Positions 1-10,828 of a DNA stretch of 64,000 nucleotides are shown here, in pieces. Both the position numbers and the translations under genes were made by a program. The DNA lies in assembly GCA_002104985.1 (NCBI GenBank), contig MCGO01000009.1, forward strand, positions 620,001 to 684,000. Direction: 5' to 3'. The DNA is from Rhizoclosmatium globosum. Lineage: Eukaryota; Chytridiomycota; Chytridiomycetes; Chytridiales; Chytriomycetaceae. Each line of letters starts with the position of its first letter. Within the stretch, counting starts at the first letter, position 1. The notes beneath the pieces are model-generated. The model had not been told where the DNA came from. It did not search any database and worked only from the letters and a program-made list of their open reading frames with translations.

Positions 1-286
1 GTGATTTGAGTTACCCAAGGAGTCTTGAATAAAGCTCTTTAACATTTTGATTTTGATTTCAGTATTGTTACTGAGCTTGTAGTAGTGAGTTTCGCCAATT
101 GTCCTTGCTTGATACATCCCACTACGTATAATGAAACGTGACTTTGGAGAAACCGATAACCTGATGGTTTGCGGGATACCGGAATATCCCCCTTTTCCCA
201 ATGCTAAATTGTACAGTCAAAATGAAGCTTAATCAATCAATTTGTTTTACTTGATTTCCCCATCATCATATTCCCAACAAGATAAC
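1..286. other. Left-edge non-coding stretch
   Basis: AT-rich sequence between the window edge and the stop codon of the PPR-like gene. I see no open frame with convincing composition. An AATAAA-like element near position 29 could be a poly(A) signal of a gene that ends left of the window, but nothing else supports that. Confidence 0.4.
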
Positions 287-2623
287 TTAGGCCATTGTGC
301 CCAACAATTTCCGCCTCCATTCCTCCTTGACTTCCGTAACAGTCTTCCCTTCGATTCCACTGAAATCAGTCACACCAATTAATGCCTCCACAATTTTCGA
401 ATCAACAACTGCCTTCCCTCTATCACTTGAATAAAACTCAAACGCACCCTTCAAGTCCCGAAACGGAATACCACTTCCAAAACACCCAAGCCCCCTGACT
501 TCCCTCAAAAAGTCACGTCCATATAACTTTGCCGCACCTTCATTCAAGAACGTCAGCCTCGCCACAATACCATACACTTTCGCTCCCAATTCAGCAGGCT
601 GCACCCCCGAATCGCGAGCCTCGACAAGGAACCGCCGAGCCGCCGTCAAATCATGAGCAACAAGACAACACTTGACAAGATAAAACCACACGACCCCGTC
701 GCGCCGCACACGATCCCTATCCATATCATACACAAGGTCCGAGACAATAAACCCGGCGAACCGTTTCGCCTTGACCGACACGTTTTGCGACGCGGTTTTG
801 AAGACTGTTTTGTAGAGATCGAGGCCGCGGTGGATTCCGGCTGCGGGGAGGCTGGTCCAGAGGTGTGTTCCTGCATCGAGGTTTCCCGATTGGAGGTGCA
901 GTTTTAGAAGGGATTTGGCGGTTGTGTAGGTGTGGCCTTTTGTTTGGTGTATTAATGGGTCGATGAGGGATTTGTACCATGGGTCTGGGTTGCGGTTTTG
1001 GAAGTCGGTGGAGCAGGCGGAGAGGAGGTGGCTGTATGTGAGGTGGGTTGGGGTTAAGCCGGTACGGTTTAGGGAGTCGAGGAGTGTTCGGAGGTAGTTG
1101 ATTCGGGTTTTACGAGATGGATGGGTTGTAGGTGATGATGGGGTATTTGGCATTGATTTTGAAATGTATGGCTTTGAGAGGAGGGCCATGAGAGAGTTGT
1201 AATCTTCAACGGAGGGGTTGAATCCGTTTGTTTTGAGTGTATTAAAAAAGGTAAGTGCGCCTTCAGCAGTGTACGTGGGGACAAAGGGCCTGTTGGAGGT
1301 AGATGCAATAGTTGATTCGAGGGGAATGCAATGCAGATACATTTGGAATACGCGTTTAAAAGATTCTTGGCTCGCATTATTGTCGGGAGAAAGAGAAAGG
1401 GCTGAGTCGCCCTTTGAAAAGCTTTCAATATACATTGAAGCCAGGTTCAGCAAATCCACGGCACTGGTTCCATTTCGCGATAATACTGATTGATTCGCGT
1501 TCTTCAAGGCTGATACAATGACATTGAAATAGCCAGATTGAACATGTTGAACGAGGAATGCGCCATCCAGTCCAGCCTGTGCCATAACAGTTTTTGATCT
1601 AAAGACGCCAAACGCTTCAGCAGCAAATGCACTCGCCGATTCGAGAGAAGCAAAATCAGATAGAGTTTTCATCCCTGCACGAATAGCTCTCGCGGCCTGA
1701 GCTGAATTTGCCGCGATTTCCAGTTTGTTGTTTTGATTCCTGGTTTTTGATATTGACGATGGAGAGACTAGATCTGCGAGGAGATTGCGCAGACAGCGCA
1801 AAACAGAGCCTGGTGACGTTGCGTCGTTAGAAGCGGCGATCGAAGCTTCAGCCCACACGTTCCACGGATGAGATTTCTTTGCAGCGAGAAAAGCGGTAAG
1901 TTCACGACGTGCGCGCAGAACAGTGAAAGTGCGGACGACGAGGGCGGCAGTGACAGGAGCATCGAGACGGTCATCGGCGAGTGACTGAAGCAGGCCAAGG
2001 GCGACAAAGGCTGCGTCCGGAGTCGCAGCATCGAGCAACACACCCGCAGCAGCTACTTTTACAGCATCGCTTTCATTTGAGGCGACATCTGATCCGGTGT
2101 CGTTGTTGCTGTCAAGTTTTGAGGCTAGTTTGAGAGCAGCCCGAGTTGACGCCGACGCCGACACAGACACAGACTCAGACACGGACACGGACTCGGACAC
2201 AAACGACAAGTGCGACGCGGCACACAACATCTCCGCGCGTTGGATGTTGCGCTGGAGAACCACGGACGATCTCGCGGCGGGCGTTGCGGCAATTGCAGTT
2301 GCGGCTCGTCGAAGACCGTTGACGTCGCCGGCGGCTTCGAGGGCGGCGAGGAGGACGCTGTAGGCAGAGGCGGCGTGCGACTGGTTTGGGACGGTGGCAG
2401 TGGCAGCAGTGGCAGTGGCAGTGGCAGTGGCAGTGGCAGTGGCAGTGGCAGTGGTAGAGACAGTGACTGGCGATGTGAACACACTTGGCGGAAGCTGCGT
2501 GAACAGTCCTACGGCCTGCTGCGCCTGTCCGGACGCAACTAGTTGCTGCATGCGTTGGAGGACCCCGTCGATGCTGCTGCTCGTTGCGGTCGCTGCCGTG
2601 GAAAACAGCCGTCGACTGGCCAT
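287..2623 (-). CDS. PPR-like mitochondrial protein
   Basis: Single-exon gene for a 778-residue protein. The start is placed at the Met followed by ASRRLFS because this gives a typical mitochondrial presequence (Arg/Ser/Ala-rich, no early acids); an upstream in-frame Met at 2722 gives a less likely leader. The C-terminal two thirds is helical with PPR-like segments such as GFNPSVEDYNSLM and GLTPTHLTYSHLL, which match the family pattern G-x-x-P-x-x-x-x-Y-x-x-L. PPR proteins bind organellar RNA in processing or translation, so the role here is inferred. The N-terminus carries a run of Thr-Ala dipeptides and a Ser-Val-Ser-Glu stretch, both encoded by short DNA repeats. The family is likely; the exact orthologue is not recognised. 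Confidence 0.7.
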   Translation of the reverse strand: MASRRLFSTAATATSSSIDGVLQRMQQLVASGQAQQAVGLFTQLPPSVFTSPVTVSTTATATATATATATATAATATVPNQSHAASAYSVLLAALEAAGDVNGLRRAATAIAATPAARSSVVLQRNIQRAEMLCAASHLSFVSESVSVSESVSVSASASTRAALKLASKLDSNNDTGSDVASNESDAVKVAAAGVLLDAATPDAAFVALGLLQSLADDRLDAPVTAALVVRTFTVLRARRELTAFLAAKKSHPWNVWAEASIAASNDATSPGSVLRCLRNLLADLVSPSSISKTRNQNNKLEIAANSAQAARAIRAGMKTLSDFASLESASAFAAEAFGVFRSKTVMAQAGLDGAFLVQHVQSGYFNVIVSALKNANQSVLSRNGTSAVDLLNLASMYIESFSKGDSALSLSPDNNASQESFKRVFQMYLHCIPLESTIASTSNRPFVPTYTAEGALTFFNTLKTNGFNPSVEDYNSLMALLSKPYISKSMPNTPSSPTTHPSRKTRINYLRTLLDSLNRTGLTPTHLTYSHLLSACSTDFQNRNPDPWYKSLIDPLIHQTKGHTYTTAKSLLKLHLQSGNLDAGTHLWTSLPAAGIHRGLDLYKTVFKTASQNVSVKAKRFAGFIVSDLVYDMDRDRVRRDGVVWFYLVKCCLVAHDLTAARRFLVEARDSGVQPAELGAKVYGIVARLTFLNEGAAKLYGRDFLREVRGLGCFGSGIPFRDLKGAFEFYSSDRGKAVVDSKIVEALIGVTDFSGIEGKTVTEVKEEWRRKLLGTMA

Positions 2624-2760
2624 CCCTTCTTTTCTTTTTTGCGAACTATTGAAAAGTAAACAAATGACAAGTAACTCTTTTCCACACTTCTTCTTTACTT
2701 GAGTTCCAAACAAAGAAAGCATAAGAAGATACTAATACTGAACAAGATATCAAGAGAGCG

Positions 2761-4186
2761 TTAGAGCCAGGTCCCTTTTACGCCTTCTTCTCCCTGCACA
2801 CAAAAAGAAATGTTAGTATAGAACAAGGCAACAGCGCCAGAAAAACACCGTACTTGCCCAAGCATGTTGTTAACATTGAGCATCAATGCATTCGAGTCAA
2901 CGTAGACTCTGTTTTTGCTGTTGGCAATGGTTTGCGCAATTTGAGTAGCAGCTTCAATCTTTCTCAAATCAATGAATCCTGGCTTGTTGCGAATCGCCTC
3001 TCCAATCAACTCAGCACTCTTGGCTTCTCCCTGTGCCTTAACAATAATCGACTGCTTCTCCTGAGTGGCACGGTCGACAATGAAAGTAGCACGCTGAGCT
3101 TCCTGTTGGGCTATAGTTTTGATTCACTGTTTAGCATCACATATTGTGTAGTCCACCCTCCACAAAGATTCCTGCAACATACCAATCTGCTTAGCCTCAA
3201 CGGCAGCAGTGAACTCAGGACTGAAAGCAACATGCGTCAAAGAAACGTCATCCAGAATCAAGTTGAAGAAAGCAGCTCGCTTCACCAACTGTTCCCTCAC
3301 AAGCTTCGACACCTTTTCACGCTGTGTAATCAATTGAGAGGCATTGAACTGAGCGACAACACTCTTGAGGACTTCGTTGGCAATAGATGGGAGAACGCGT
3401 TCATCGAAATCTGTGCCAAGAGTCTTGTAGATTTCAGGGAGACGATCAATGGCTGGACGGGAAAGAACACGAAGAGTAATGTCAACCATCTGAAGATCTG
3501 TCAACGAATTAATTTAGCTTTCTTACAGGATGACTGGAGGGAAGGACAAGGAGTTAGCAATTTCGAGCCACGTTGTGTGTTTTGATTTTGTCCAAGCTCT
3601 CCATTCCAACTCCCTTCCTCGGAATAGTATTCCTCACCCTTTGTTCCCGTCAAACTGGCAATGTTTCTAGGCTTGGCTCTGACATCATACACAACGGGTG
3701 TCTCAATCCATGGAATCATAATGTGTGTTCCTTCCGAGTACACCTGGCTCTTGACTCCAGAAATACGAGAGTACATGACAGCACGGTGACCACCATCAAC
3801 TACAATTCAGATTGTTTTAGCTTCATGTACTTTGTGCAAGGTGATGGCAGAGGTGATGTGTTGGTAAGCTACCACGAAGGCAGTGATTTCCAATCCCTTC
3901 ACCAACCACATCGGGAACAGCTCACACCACACATCACCACTCCCCTAACAGCATTCATAGTAAAAAAGACAAAAAAAAACGAACCGTTGAAAAGCGACTG
4001 GTTGAATCCAACAGCCAAGAGACCCAGTCCAACAAGAGCACCTCCTGAGGCAAGGAATCCGCCGGCTCCCCCGCTGCTGCTTCCGCGTCCTCCACTGCCG
4101 CTGCTGCTGCCACCACTGGATTTGAATGCATCCATGAGCATCTTGGGGATGTTCTGACCCCCAGAAGACTTGTTAAATCGGGACAT
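2761..4186 (-). CDS. PHB2: Prohibitin-2 (mitochondrial inner-membrane scaffold)
   Basis: Five exons (4186-3985, 3799-3638, 3497-3183, 3110-2854, 2793-2761) give 322 residues, close to the usual size of about 300. An N-terminal hydrophobic segment after a Gly/Ser-rich leader is the membrane anchor. The SPFH/PHB domain follows, with [45 protein letters not shown] and [11 protein letters not shown], then the coiled coil with [14 protein letters not shown]. These segments match PHB2 rather than PHB1. Prohibitins form a PHB1/PHB2 ring that scaffolds the m-AAA protease, cristae and respiratory assembly. The leader is unusually rich in Gly/Ser compared with animal PHB2. The first intron has an atypical donor (GTTCGT), and the last exon codes for only ten residues. 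It is divergent from the Dbp4 gene. Confidence 0.95.
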
Positions 4187-4498
4187 TTGATTTGGTTGGT
4201 TTTTTTGAAAAGAGAAGAAAGGAAGAAAGAACGAGAGAGAACACGGTCTCAAACAAATGCTTATCAATAAAGCTATCAAGAGAAAGTGAATGCACCTTTT
4301 TATTGGGTGCGTGGATCAGAAGAGGTTGGAATTTAATGAAGGCTTTCGATTCAATTACTTTAGTTATGAACCTACGCTAACCGATCGATTAAGCATTTAA
4401 TCCGAGAGTATTGGCATCTTTCTTTCTTCCCTTTTGAGTAACGAGTTTCTTTCTTTTTGTTTTTTTTTTGTCAAAGTCACAAGTCAGAACAGAAAGAA
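4187..4498. promoter_or_regulatory. Divergent promoter, PHB2 / DBP4
   Basis: The 312 bp between two opposite start codons must hold both 5' UTRs and promoters. It contains T-rich and pyrimidine tracts near the DBP4 start and a purine-rich stretch near the PHB2 start. I see no clear TATA box at a consistent distance. Confidence 0.5.
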
Positions 4499-7400
4499 AT
4501 GGAACGACCGCAACAGCAGAAACGACACAAGAAGAAGATCAAGAAGAAGCCAGAGCGAGCACTCTCTCAAAAGGACATTAAGAAGAAGTCCGAATTGAAG
4601 GAGCTTGAGGAACTGGAGGAGAAGGTTCTGAATGTCGTATGTATTACATTCTTAGCTGTCTTGGCCAACCTTGCGCGATTACTTATTAGTGCTGATTAAG
4701 GATGAATATTTGGGAAAAGACTTGTTTTCGGAGCTTCCATTGTCTAGACTGTGTTTGGCTGGTGAGAGATGACTTGCAGATACCCTTTGTCTTTCCGTCG
4801 CACATCTTTGACTGCCCATCGATTCTATCTGGTTGTTATGCTTGTCTTTCAATTACCAGTCTGCAACTCGGTCGTTACAGTGGAATGTTGATTCTTGCGA
4901 TTCAAATCAGAGTCAGAAGTCTGTAGTTTCAAAGAGGATATGTAAACATGGAATTGAAATAATGCTGTACTACGCTCGTACGATCCGCATTGCCGCCGTC
5001 GCCGCCCTCATTGAAATTGCAGAAGATTTGGAACTCAACCATCATTCATAGGATTGAACAAGGCAAACTTTGTCGAAATGACGGATATCCAAAAAGGATC
5101 TCTGCCATATTCATTAAGCGGGAAAGACGTCTTGGGAGCTGCAAAGACTGGAAGTGGAAAGACTTTGGCTTTCTTGATTCCTGTAAGACCTCAACATTCT
5201 CTCTTACTTTTTGTATGCTTATCCACCGAATCTGTCAGATTGTTGAAAAGTTATATCGCGCCAAGTGGGGTCCTATGGACGGAATCGGCGCTTTGATTAT
5301 TTCACCCACCAGAGAATTGGTAACTTTTTGTTCAAGATTTATCAAACAATCTTGGAAACTAACGCATTCTGTCAACAGGCCCTTCAAATTTTTGAAGTCC
5401 TTCGAAAGATTGGTCGTTACTACACCTTCAGTGCCGGTTTGCTGATTGGAGGAAAGGATCTTGTGCAAGAGCAGGAGCGTGTCGCAAGAATGAATATTCT
5501 GGTGTGCACGCCTGGACGATTGTTACAGCACATGGACCAGACCCCAGACTTTACCTGCGACAACTTGCAAATTTTGGGTATGTTCTCTTTAAAACGCGAT
5601 TTTTCTTCTGATAGAATACTAATTATTACGGTTTCTTGTGGAATAGTTCTGGATGAAGCGGATCGATGTCTTGATTCCGGTTTCGAGAAGGCCTTGAATG
5701 CGATTATTGCAAACTTGCCAACTGAAGGTCGACAAACGTTGTTGTTTAGTGCAACACAAACGAAAAGTGTCAAGGATCTGGCGAGATTGAGTTTGACGGT
5801 AAAAAATGAGCGTTTGGTTGGGTGGGCTTGAATTTGGTGACTCATCAACGATATTGTCAAATCCAGGACCCTGAGTATGTGAACGTCCATGAAGCAAGTG
5901 AAAGTGCAACTCCGAAATCTCTTGTTCAGCGTTACGCGGTTATTGATCTTCCACAAAAGTTGGACATGTTGTTCTCTTTCCTCAAAACTCACTTGAAAGC
6001 CAAAATTCTGGTTTTTGCTTCCAGTTGTAAGCAGGTAATTTCATGCGTTGTCCACTGTCAAAAGTTTTGAACCGATCGAACTAATCGGCTTTGGTTTCTG
6101 ACTTAGATCCGTTTCATTTTCGAGACATTTTGTAAACTGCATCCTGGAATCCCGTTAATGCATATGCATGGAAAGCAAAAGCAACCTAAGCGTCTCGCGA
6201 TTTTCGAGACTTTCTGCCGAAAGACGGCAATTTGTCTTTTTGCTACCGATCTTGCTGCACGGTGAGTCCATTCTTACAAAACGGGTGTGACGAAAGCTAA
6301 ACTCCATCGATACAGTGGTCTTGACTTCCCCGCTGTCGATTGGGTTATTCAATTGGACTGCCCCGAAGATGTCAGTACATATATTCACCGTGTTGGACGT
6401 ACAGCTCGTAACGACCAACCTGGTAACGCTTTGTTATTCTTGACTCCAAGCGAGGAGCCAGGCATGCTGGAGGCTCTCGCAAAGCGCAAAGTTCAAATCG
6501 AAAAGATTCGCGTCAACCCCAGCAAAATCAAGAGTGTTCGACAGCAAATGGTCATGTTCTGTAGTAAAGACCCTGAAATCAAGTACTTGGGTCAAAAGGT
6601 TGGTTCCGTTTCGTTTTTCTACCTTTGGATGTGTTGAACTCATTTTTTTCCTTTTCCATTCAGGCTTTCATCTCATACATCCGTTCAGTTCACCTGCAAT
6701 CAAATAAGGAGATCTTTGATGTTTCTAAGATTCCGTTTGAGGCGTATGCTGAAAGCATGGGTCTTCCTGGAGCTCCTGTCATCAAGTTCTTAAAAAAGAG
6801 CGCCAACGTTGCAAAGAATGCGATCAGACAAAGAGCCAAGGATGTTGCATATCTTGGATTGGATGGAAAGCCAGAAAAAGAAGAATCGAGTAGTGATGAA
6901 GAGGATGATGGGGAGCCAAAGCAGGTTGCTAAGGTGAGCTCAATACCAATTGAAGCCTTCCTTTCCTAGCTCTAACTTATAAATCAATAGCCTACGGTTG
7001 TCACCAAAATCGATAAAATGTTCAATGCTAAAAACAAAACCGTTCTTTCTGAGCACTACACCAAGCTCCGTGCCGAAGACGGAGAAGGCTCAGAAGATGA
7101 AGACTTCTTTGGAATCGTTCGCAAGAATCATGATGTGGAGGATGTCAAGACTGCTGTAAGTGTTGCTGTGCCATTTTTTCTCCCGTTTTTTTTCTCGATC
7201 TCCATTTTTAACTTTCCCCCCATTCAATTGAATTATTAGATCTATCCTGAAGCTGCCCCAACCAAAAAACAATTGCAAAAAGCAAAGCAAAAGGAATTGG
7301 CAAGCAGAGGTTCTGCCCAGAAAGTCGAGTTTGACGAAGACGGCAACGTAAGAAACTCTTGTCCCAGGCCATACAACGCTGATTAATAACACGTCTATTT

Positions 7401-8086
7401 TAGCCTCTTGTTCACAGATTAGAAACGTTGGAGGAATTCGAGGCCAAAGGTTCCATCGCCGAGCGTCAAGCCGAACACTTGAGCAAGCAAGCGCTTGGAA
7501 TGCTCTCTGCCGATGTTGAAGATAAAGGTATTGCAAAGGCCAAAAGACGAGAGAAGCGTCTGCTTGCTAAAGCAAAGGAGAGGGCTGCACTTGCCGGTGA
7601 AGATGAAGGCGAAGGGGTAAGTTCTTCCTATGTTTAAATTTACAGCAGAAATAATTCTGTACTGATTAAATGCATGAAAATTAGGGCTTTGGTGAAGTAC
7701 GTCTTGTCAGCGATGATGAAGGCGGCGACAGTGATGACGGTGCAGAATACAGTGGAGCAGATGATGATGACGATGATGCTGATACTTTTGACGGAGAAAG
7801 GGGTGATAGAGGTCACTGGGAGTCTGATGCAGAACTTAGTGATAATGCTGATGATGACGATGGAGCAATGCTTGATATCGACCTTGACGAGGATGATGAT
7901 ACACCTGCTCCTAAATATTCAAATAAGCGTACAGCTGTTGAAGAGGAGGAGGATGATGAAGAAGATGGAAATGCGCGTGAATCTAGCCGCAAAATCAAGC
8001 ACAAGAAACAGAAAATGAGCACACACTTGTTGAAAAATCAAGATCTCGAGGGCCTTGCTGCCCAATTACTTAGCAAAAAGAAATAA
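4499..8086 (+). CDS. DBP4: DEAD-box RNA helicase Dbp4/DDX10
   Basis: Fourteen exons (4499-4636, 4701-4761, 5052-5182, 5239-5319, 5379-5577, 5647-5798, 5867-6034, 6107-6261, 6316-6598, 6664-6933, 6991-7155, 7240-7347, 7404-7616, 7685-8086) encode 841 residues; human DDX10 is of similar size. Motifs in order: Walker [10 protein letters not shown] (about residue 95), [17 protein letters not shown] (about 205), SAT, and HRVGRTAR (about 390). The family-specific segment [14 protein letters not shown] follows, then an acidic and Lys-rich tail. The basic N-terminus is also typical. Dbp4 acts in the nucleolus on early pre-ribosomes and is needed for U14 snoRNA release and 18S rRNA maturation. Intron 2 (290 nt) is much longer than the others. 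Confidence 0.97.
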
Positions 8087-8468
8087 AATAGTGAGATGAG
8101 TTTAATGTTGGAGATTCATCATGAACCCTCATTTCGCCATGAGCGTCAACAACAAAACAGCGTTCAAAACAGACACGCCTTTTGAGGTGAGGATCGTACC
8201 TTGCAGTATATCGTCAGCATACTAGTGCATGCATCAAAGGTCCAGCACACGATAAACGGGTTGTCGCTGTTGGGTGAATGGAATGCTTTGCATACGTTGA
8301 CCTGTGATCTACGACCACCAACGAATGCTTTCCCTTTCTGTTTATCACTTTGGATATGCATTCTCTGCCTGCCAGCAGTGGGATCGCCTTACTTGGACTG
8401 ATCGTTGTTGCACTATTTTAGATCAGCTGCCCCCACCAACCCAAGTGGCCTGTATCAAAGCTATAGCA
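8087..8468. other. Intergenic, DBP4 3' end and RRM-gene-1 5' region
   Basis: 382 bp between the DBP4 stop and the first RRM gene. Short open frames exist on both strands but lack convincing composition or splice continuity. It presumably holds the 3' UTR of DBP4 and the promoter and 5' UTR of the next gene. A T-rich tract ending in TAG about 50 bp before the ATG could be the acceptor of a 5' UTR intron. Confidence 0.4.
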
Positions 8469-9718
8469 ATGGAACCGACTCCTCCTCAGCCCGGCTCTGT
8501 ATGTTGATTTGTTGTGGGGAGTGTTTTTATCGTATGTTGATCGTTATCGTGGTGCAGCACCTCATTCCAACTCCGTATTCTTCCCCGTATCCAAACAATG
8601 GCGGTCCAAGCCGTCGTGGATCTGGCGTTTATGGCCCGCCTCCGCAATTCCAAGGCTTCTTTGGGCCAGTAATGCATCAGCAACAACAGCAACCATTTAC
8701 TACACCGCCACGAGAACAGCAGCTTTACCACCAACAGCCCAATCAATTCAATGTGCAACAACAACAACTGCAACAGCATGGATCTCCATCTTTTCCCAGA
8801 CGCCGCAGAGACAGTGGCGGGTTTGAAGGAATTTCTGCAACCAATCTTTATATCAAAGGACTAAAGAACACTTGCACTGATGAAGACTTGTTTGAAATGT
8901 GTAAACTGTGAGTTACAGCACCATCTATTCTGAAAATTGTCTTATACATTTGTTCGCCTAAAGTTATGGAACTATTCATTCATCAAAAGCGATTCTTGAT
9001 CTCACAACTCATGAATGCAAAGGATTCGGATTTGTACGATATGGAAAACCAGAAGAAGCGCTGTACGCTCTAAATGAATTGACTGGTTTGGGTTACAATG
9101 TGTCATTTGCCAAGGTGAGTCCACCCTCACTTAAAATGAAACTCAACTTCTTTTTCAATCCTAATTCTAGGAAACTTTCAATACTCGTTTGAAGACATTA
9201 CAAGACGAAGATAGCACCAATGTATATGTGTCGAACCTTCCTCTGGAAATGGACGAAGATGTAAGCAATTTATCTGGTCGCTTTATAAGCATTCTCACAA
9301 CGTTTCTCAGGGAATGTTTGAGCTTTTCGCCCCTCACAGCATCGTGTCAACAAAGATTTTACGTGACCCCGTCACGCAGCAGTCTCGTGGTGTTGGATTC
9401 GCTCGAATGGAGTCTCGTCCTGCAGCCCAAGCCATCATCAGTGAGTTCAACGGACGAATTCTTCCAGGTGGACAGAGCCTGCAAGTTCGCTTTGCGGACT
9501 CATCAGCGCAAAAAAGATTTAAACAATCTCAGCCACAAAAGGGGTCCCCTGCTTATGGGACTCGAGGTTGGAGTGGTTATGTTGGTGTTGACCAGTTTGG
9601 TAATCCTGTGGGTGACGGTGGTTATCTTGCGTATTATGACACACAAGTGTCTGGAATTTATCCTGGCTTTGGTGGGCCAGACAGTACAGGGCCTGGAAGT
9701 GGGCCAGGTGGTCAGTGA
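8469..9718 (+). CDS. Two-RRM RNA-binding protein, paralogue 1
   Basis: Five exons (8469-8498, 8558-8907, 8964-9114, 9171-9260, 9311-9718) encode 342 residues. A Pro/Gln-rich N-terminus is followed by RRM1 (RNP2 LYIKGL, RNP1 KGFGFVRY) and, after a short linker, RRM2 (RNP2 VYVSNL, RNP1 SRGVGFARM). The tail is Gly/Tyr-rich. The paired RRMs resemble the animal RBMS/MSSP class of single-stranded nucleic-acid binders, and a role in mRNA control is inferred from that. The start MEPTPP matches the start MEPFPS of the next gene. The two genes are tandem duplicates: the exon encoding most of RRM1 (151 nt) and the linker exon (90 nt) have identical lengths and phases in both. This copy is the shorter one. 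Confidence 0.88.
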
Positions 9719-10828
9719 GTCAATCCCGGGAACTAAGTATTGAATACAGTCCATGTATACGCGAGAAAGCGAGGAAGAGTGAAAACTTGGTTTCGATTAA
9801 AGATTTGTTTTTCCCAATTTGGAGATTGTGGCACAGCAGAAACTGCCAAGCACTCAAAATGCAAATTACTTCCAAGAAAGGGAGAAGAAAGAAAATGAAG
9901 AAGGAAAAAAGAAGAGGGGACAAAAATGAAGAAGGAACGAAATGTAGATATGGTAGGAGGAAGGAAAGGAAAAGAGAAAACGTTGAATGAAGCATACTGG
10001 GGAAATGAAAGAGAACCTTTCTTCCATTTCATAAGAATAAATAGTGCTACGATCGTTCAGATGACATCGAAAAAGCAGATTCATTCATTACCTGTTTAGA
10101 GAAGAAGAAAGATATCCAAGGGAAAAAGAAAGAGGCATTCTCTAGGACTACACCACATATAATTCGAATCTTTCGTAGTGATTACCCTTCTTGGCGTGTT
10201 GGTCTGCGCAAAAAGGCCCGATAGCCATTCTTTTTTGTTGCACACAACACACCTTCACTTTCCTTCTTCAATCTAATCCCCCCCTTCCCCCCCGAGTTTG
10301 GTAAGGTAAGCTTTCATCCTCTTCCGTCTATCTGTAGTTATGCGGGCGCTATAAGGACGAGCATCTGGATCATTGACCGATAAGTAGGTAGTAAGGATCT
10401 TACCACCAATCATGAAACCCTCCAGGTTGGCGATAATGCATTCTAGTGGTGGCAGACAAGCAATGCCAATTGAGGACGGTGATGAATCTCGTGGTGACTG
10501 ATGCCGGAGGCATTTCAACCCTTAACTTCGATTCACCTTCGAAAGCTGTTGCTAATCTCCTATTTTACAGCCTCACCACACTCGTGATCTCATCCACCTG
10601 TAGTCTTTGGCTGTCCTCAAGACCTTCAGCTTTGCCTTCCTTCTTTATACCACGTAAAGGAACCCTGTTGATCACCGAAACAAGAGCCTTTGCGCAAACT
10701 CTGTTACTTCCCCCCCCATTATACCCATTCTTTTGTACTGCATTCGTTAGTTTCGGTAAGTAGTGACCATGTTCACTTTTTTTTTCTTCTGTCCTGGTGT
10801 AGCTCATGAAGTGTGTTCAACAGCAAAG
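9719..10828. other. 1.1-kb spacer between the RRM paralogues
   Basis: Most of this region is AG-rich or T-rich and holds no clear gene. On the + strand, a GTAAGT donor at about 10757 and a pyrimidine tract ending in TAG at 10803 look like a short 5' UTR intron of the downstream RRM gene. On the - strand, two frames (10807-10565 and 10518-10273) could be joined through a GTGAGG donor and CAG acceptor into a protein of about 150 residues. It has reasonable composition but no family I recognise, and it would overlap the downstream gene's leader. I do not call it a gene. Confidence 0.4.

Noticed and set aside
10273..10807. Possible two-exon - strand gene between the RRM paralogues
   Set aside because: Composition is plausible, but there is no recognisable family, it would start 22 bp from the opposite ATG, and the region carries a likely 5' UTR intron on the + strand. 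Too weak to annotate.
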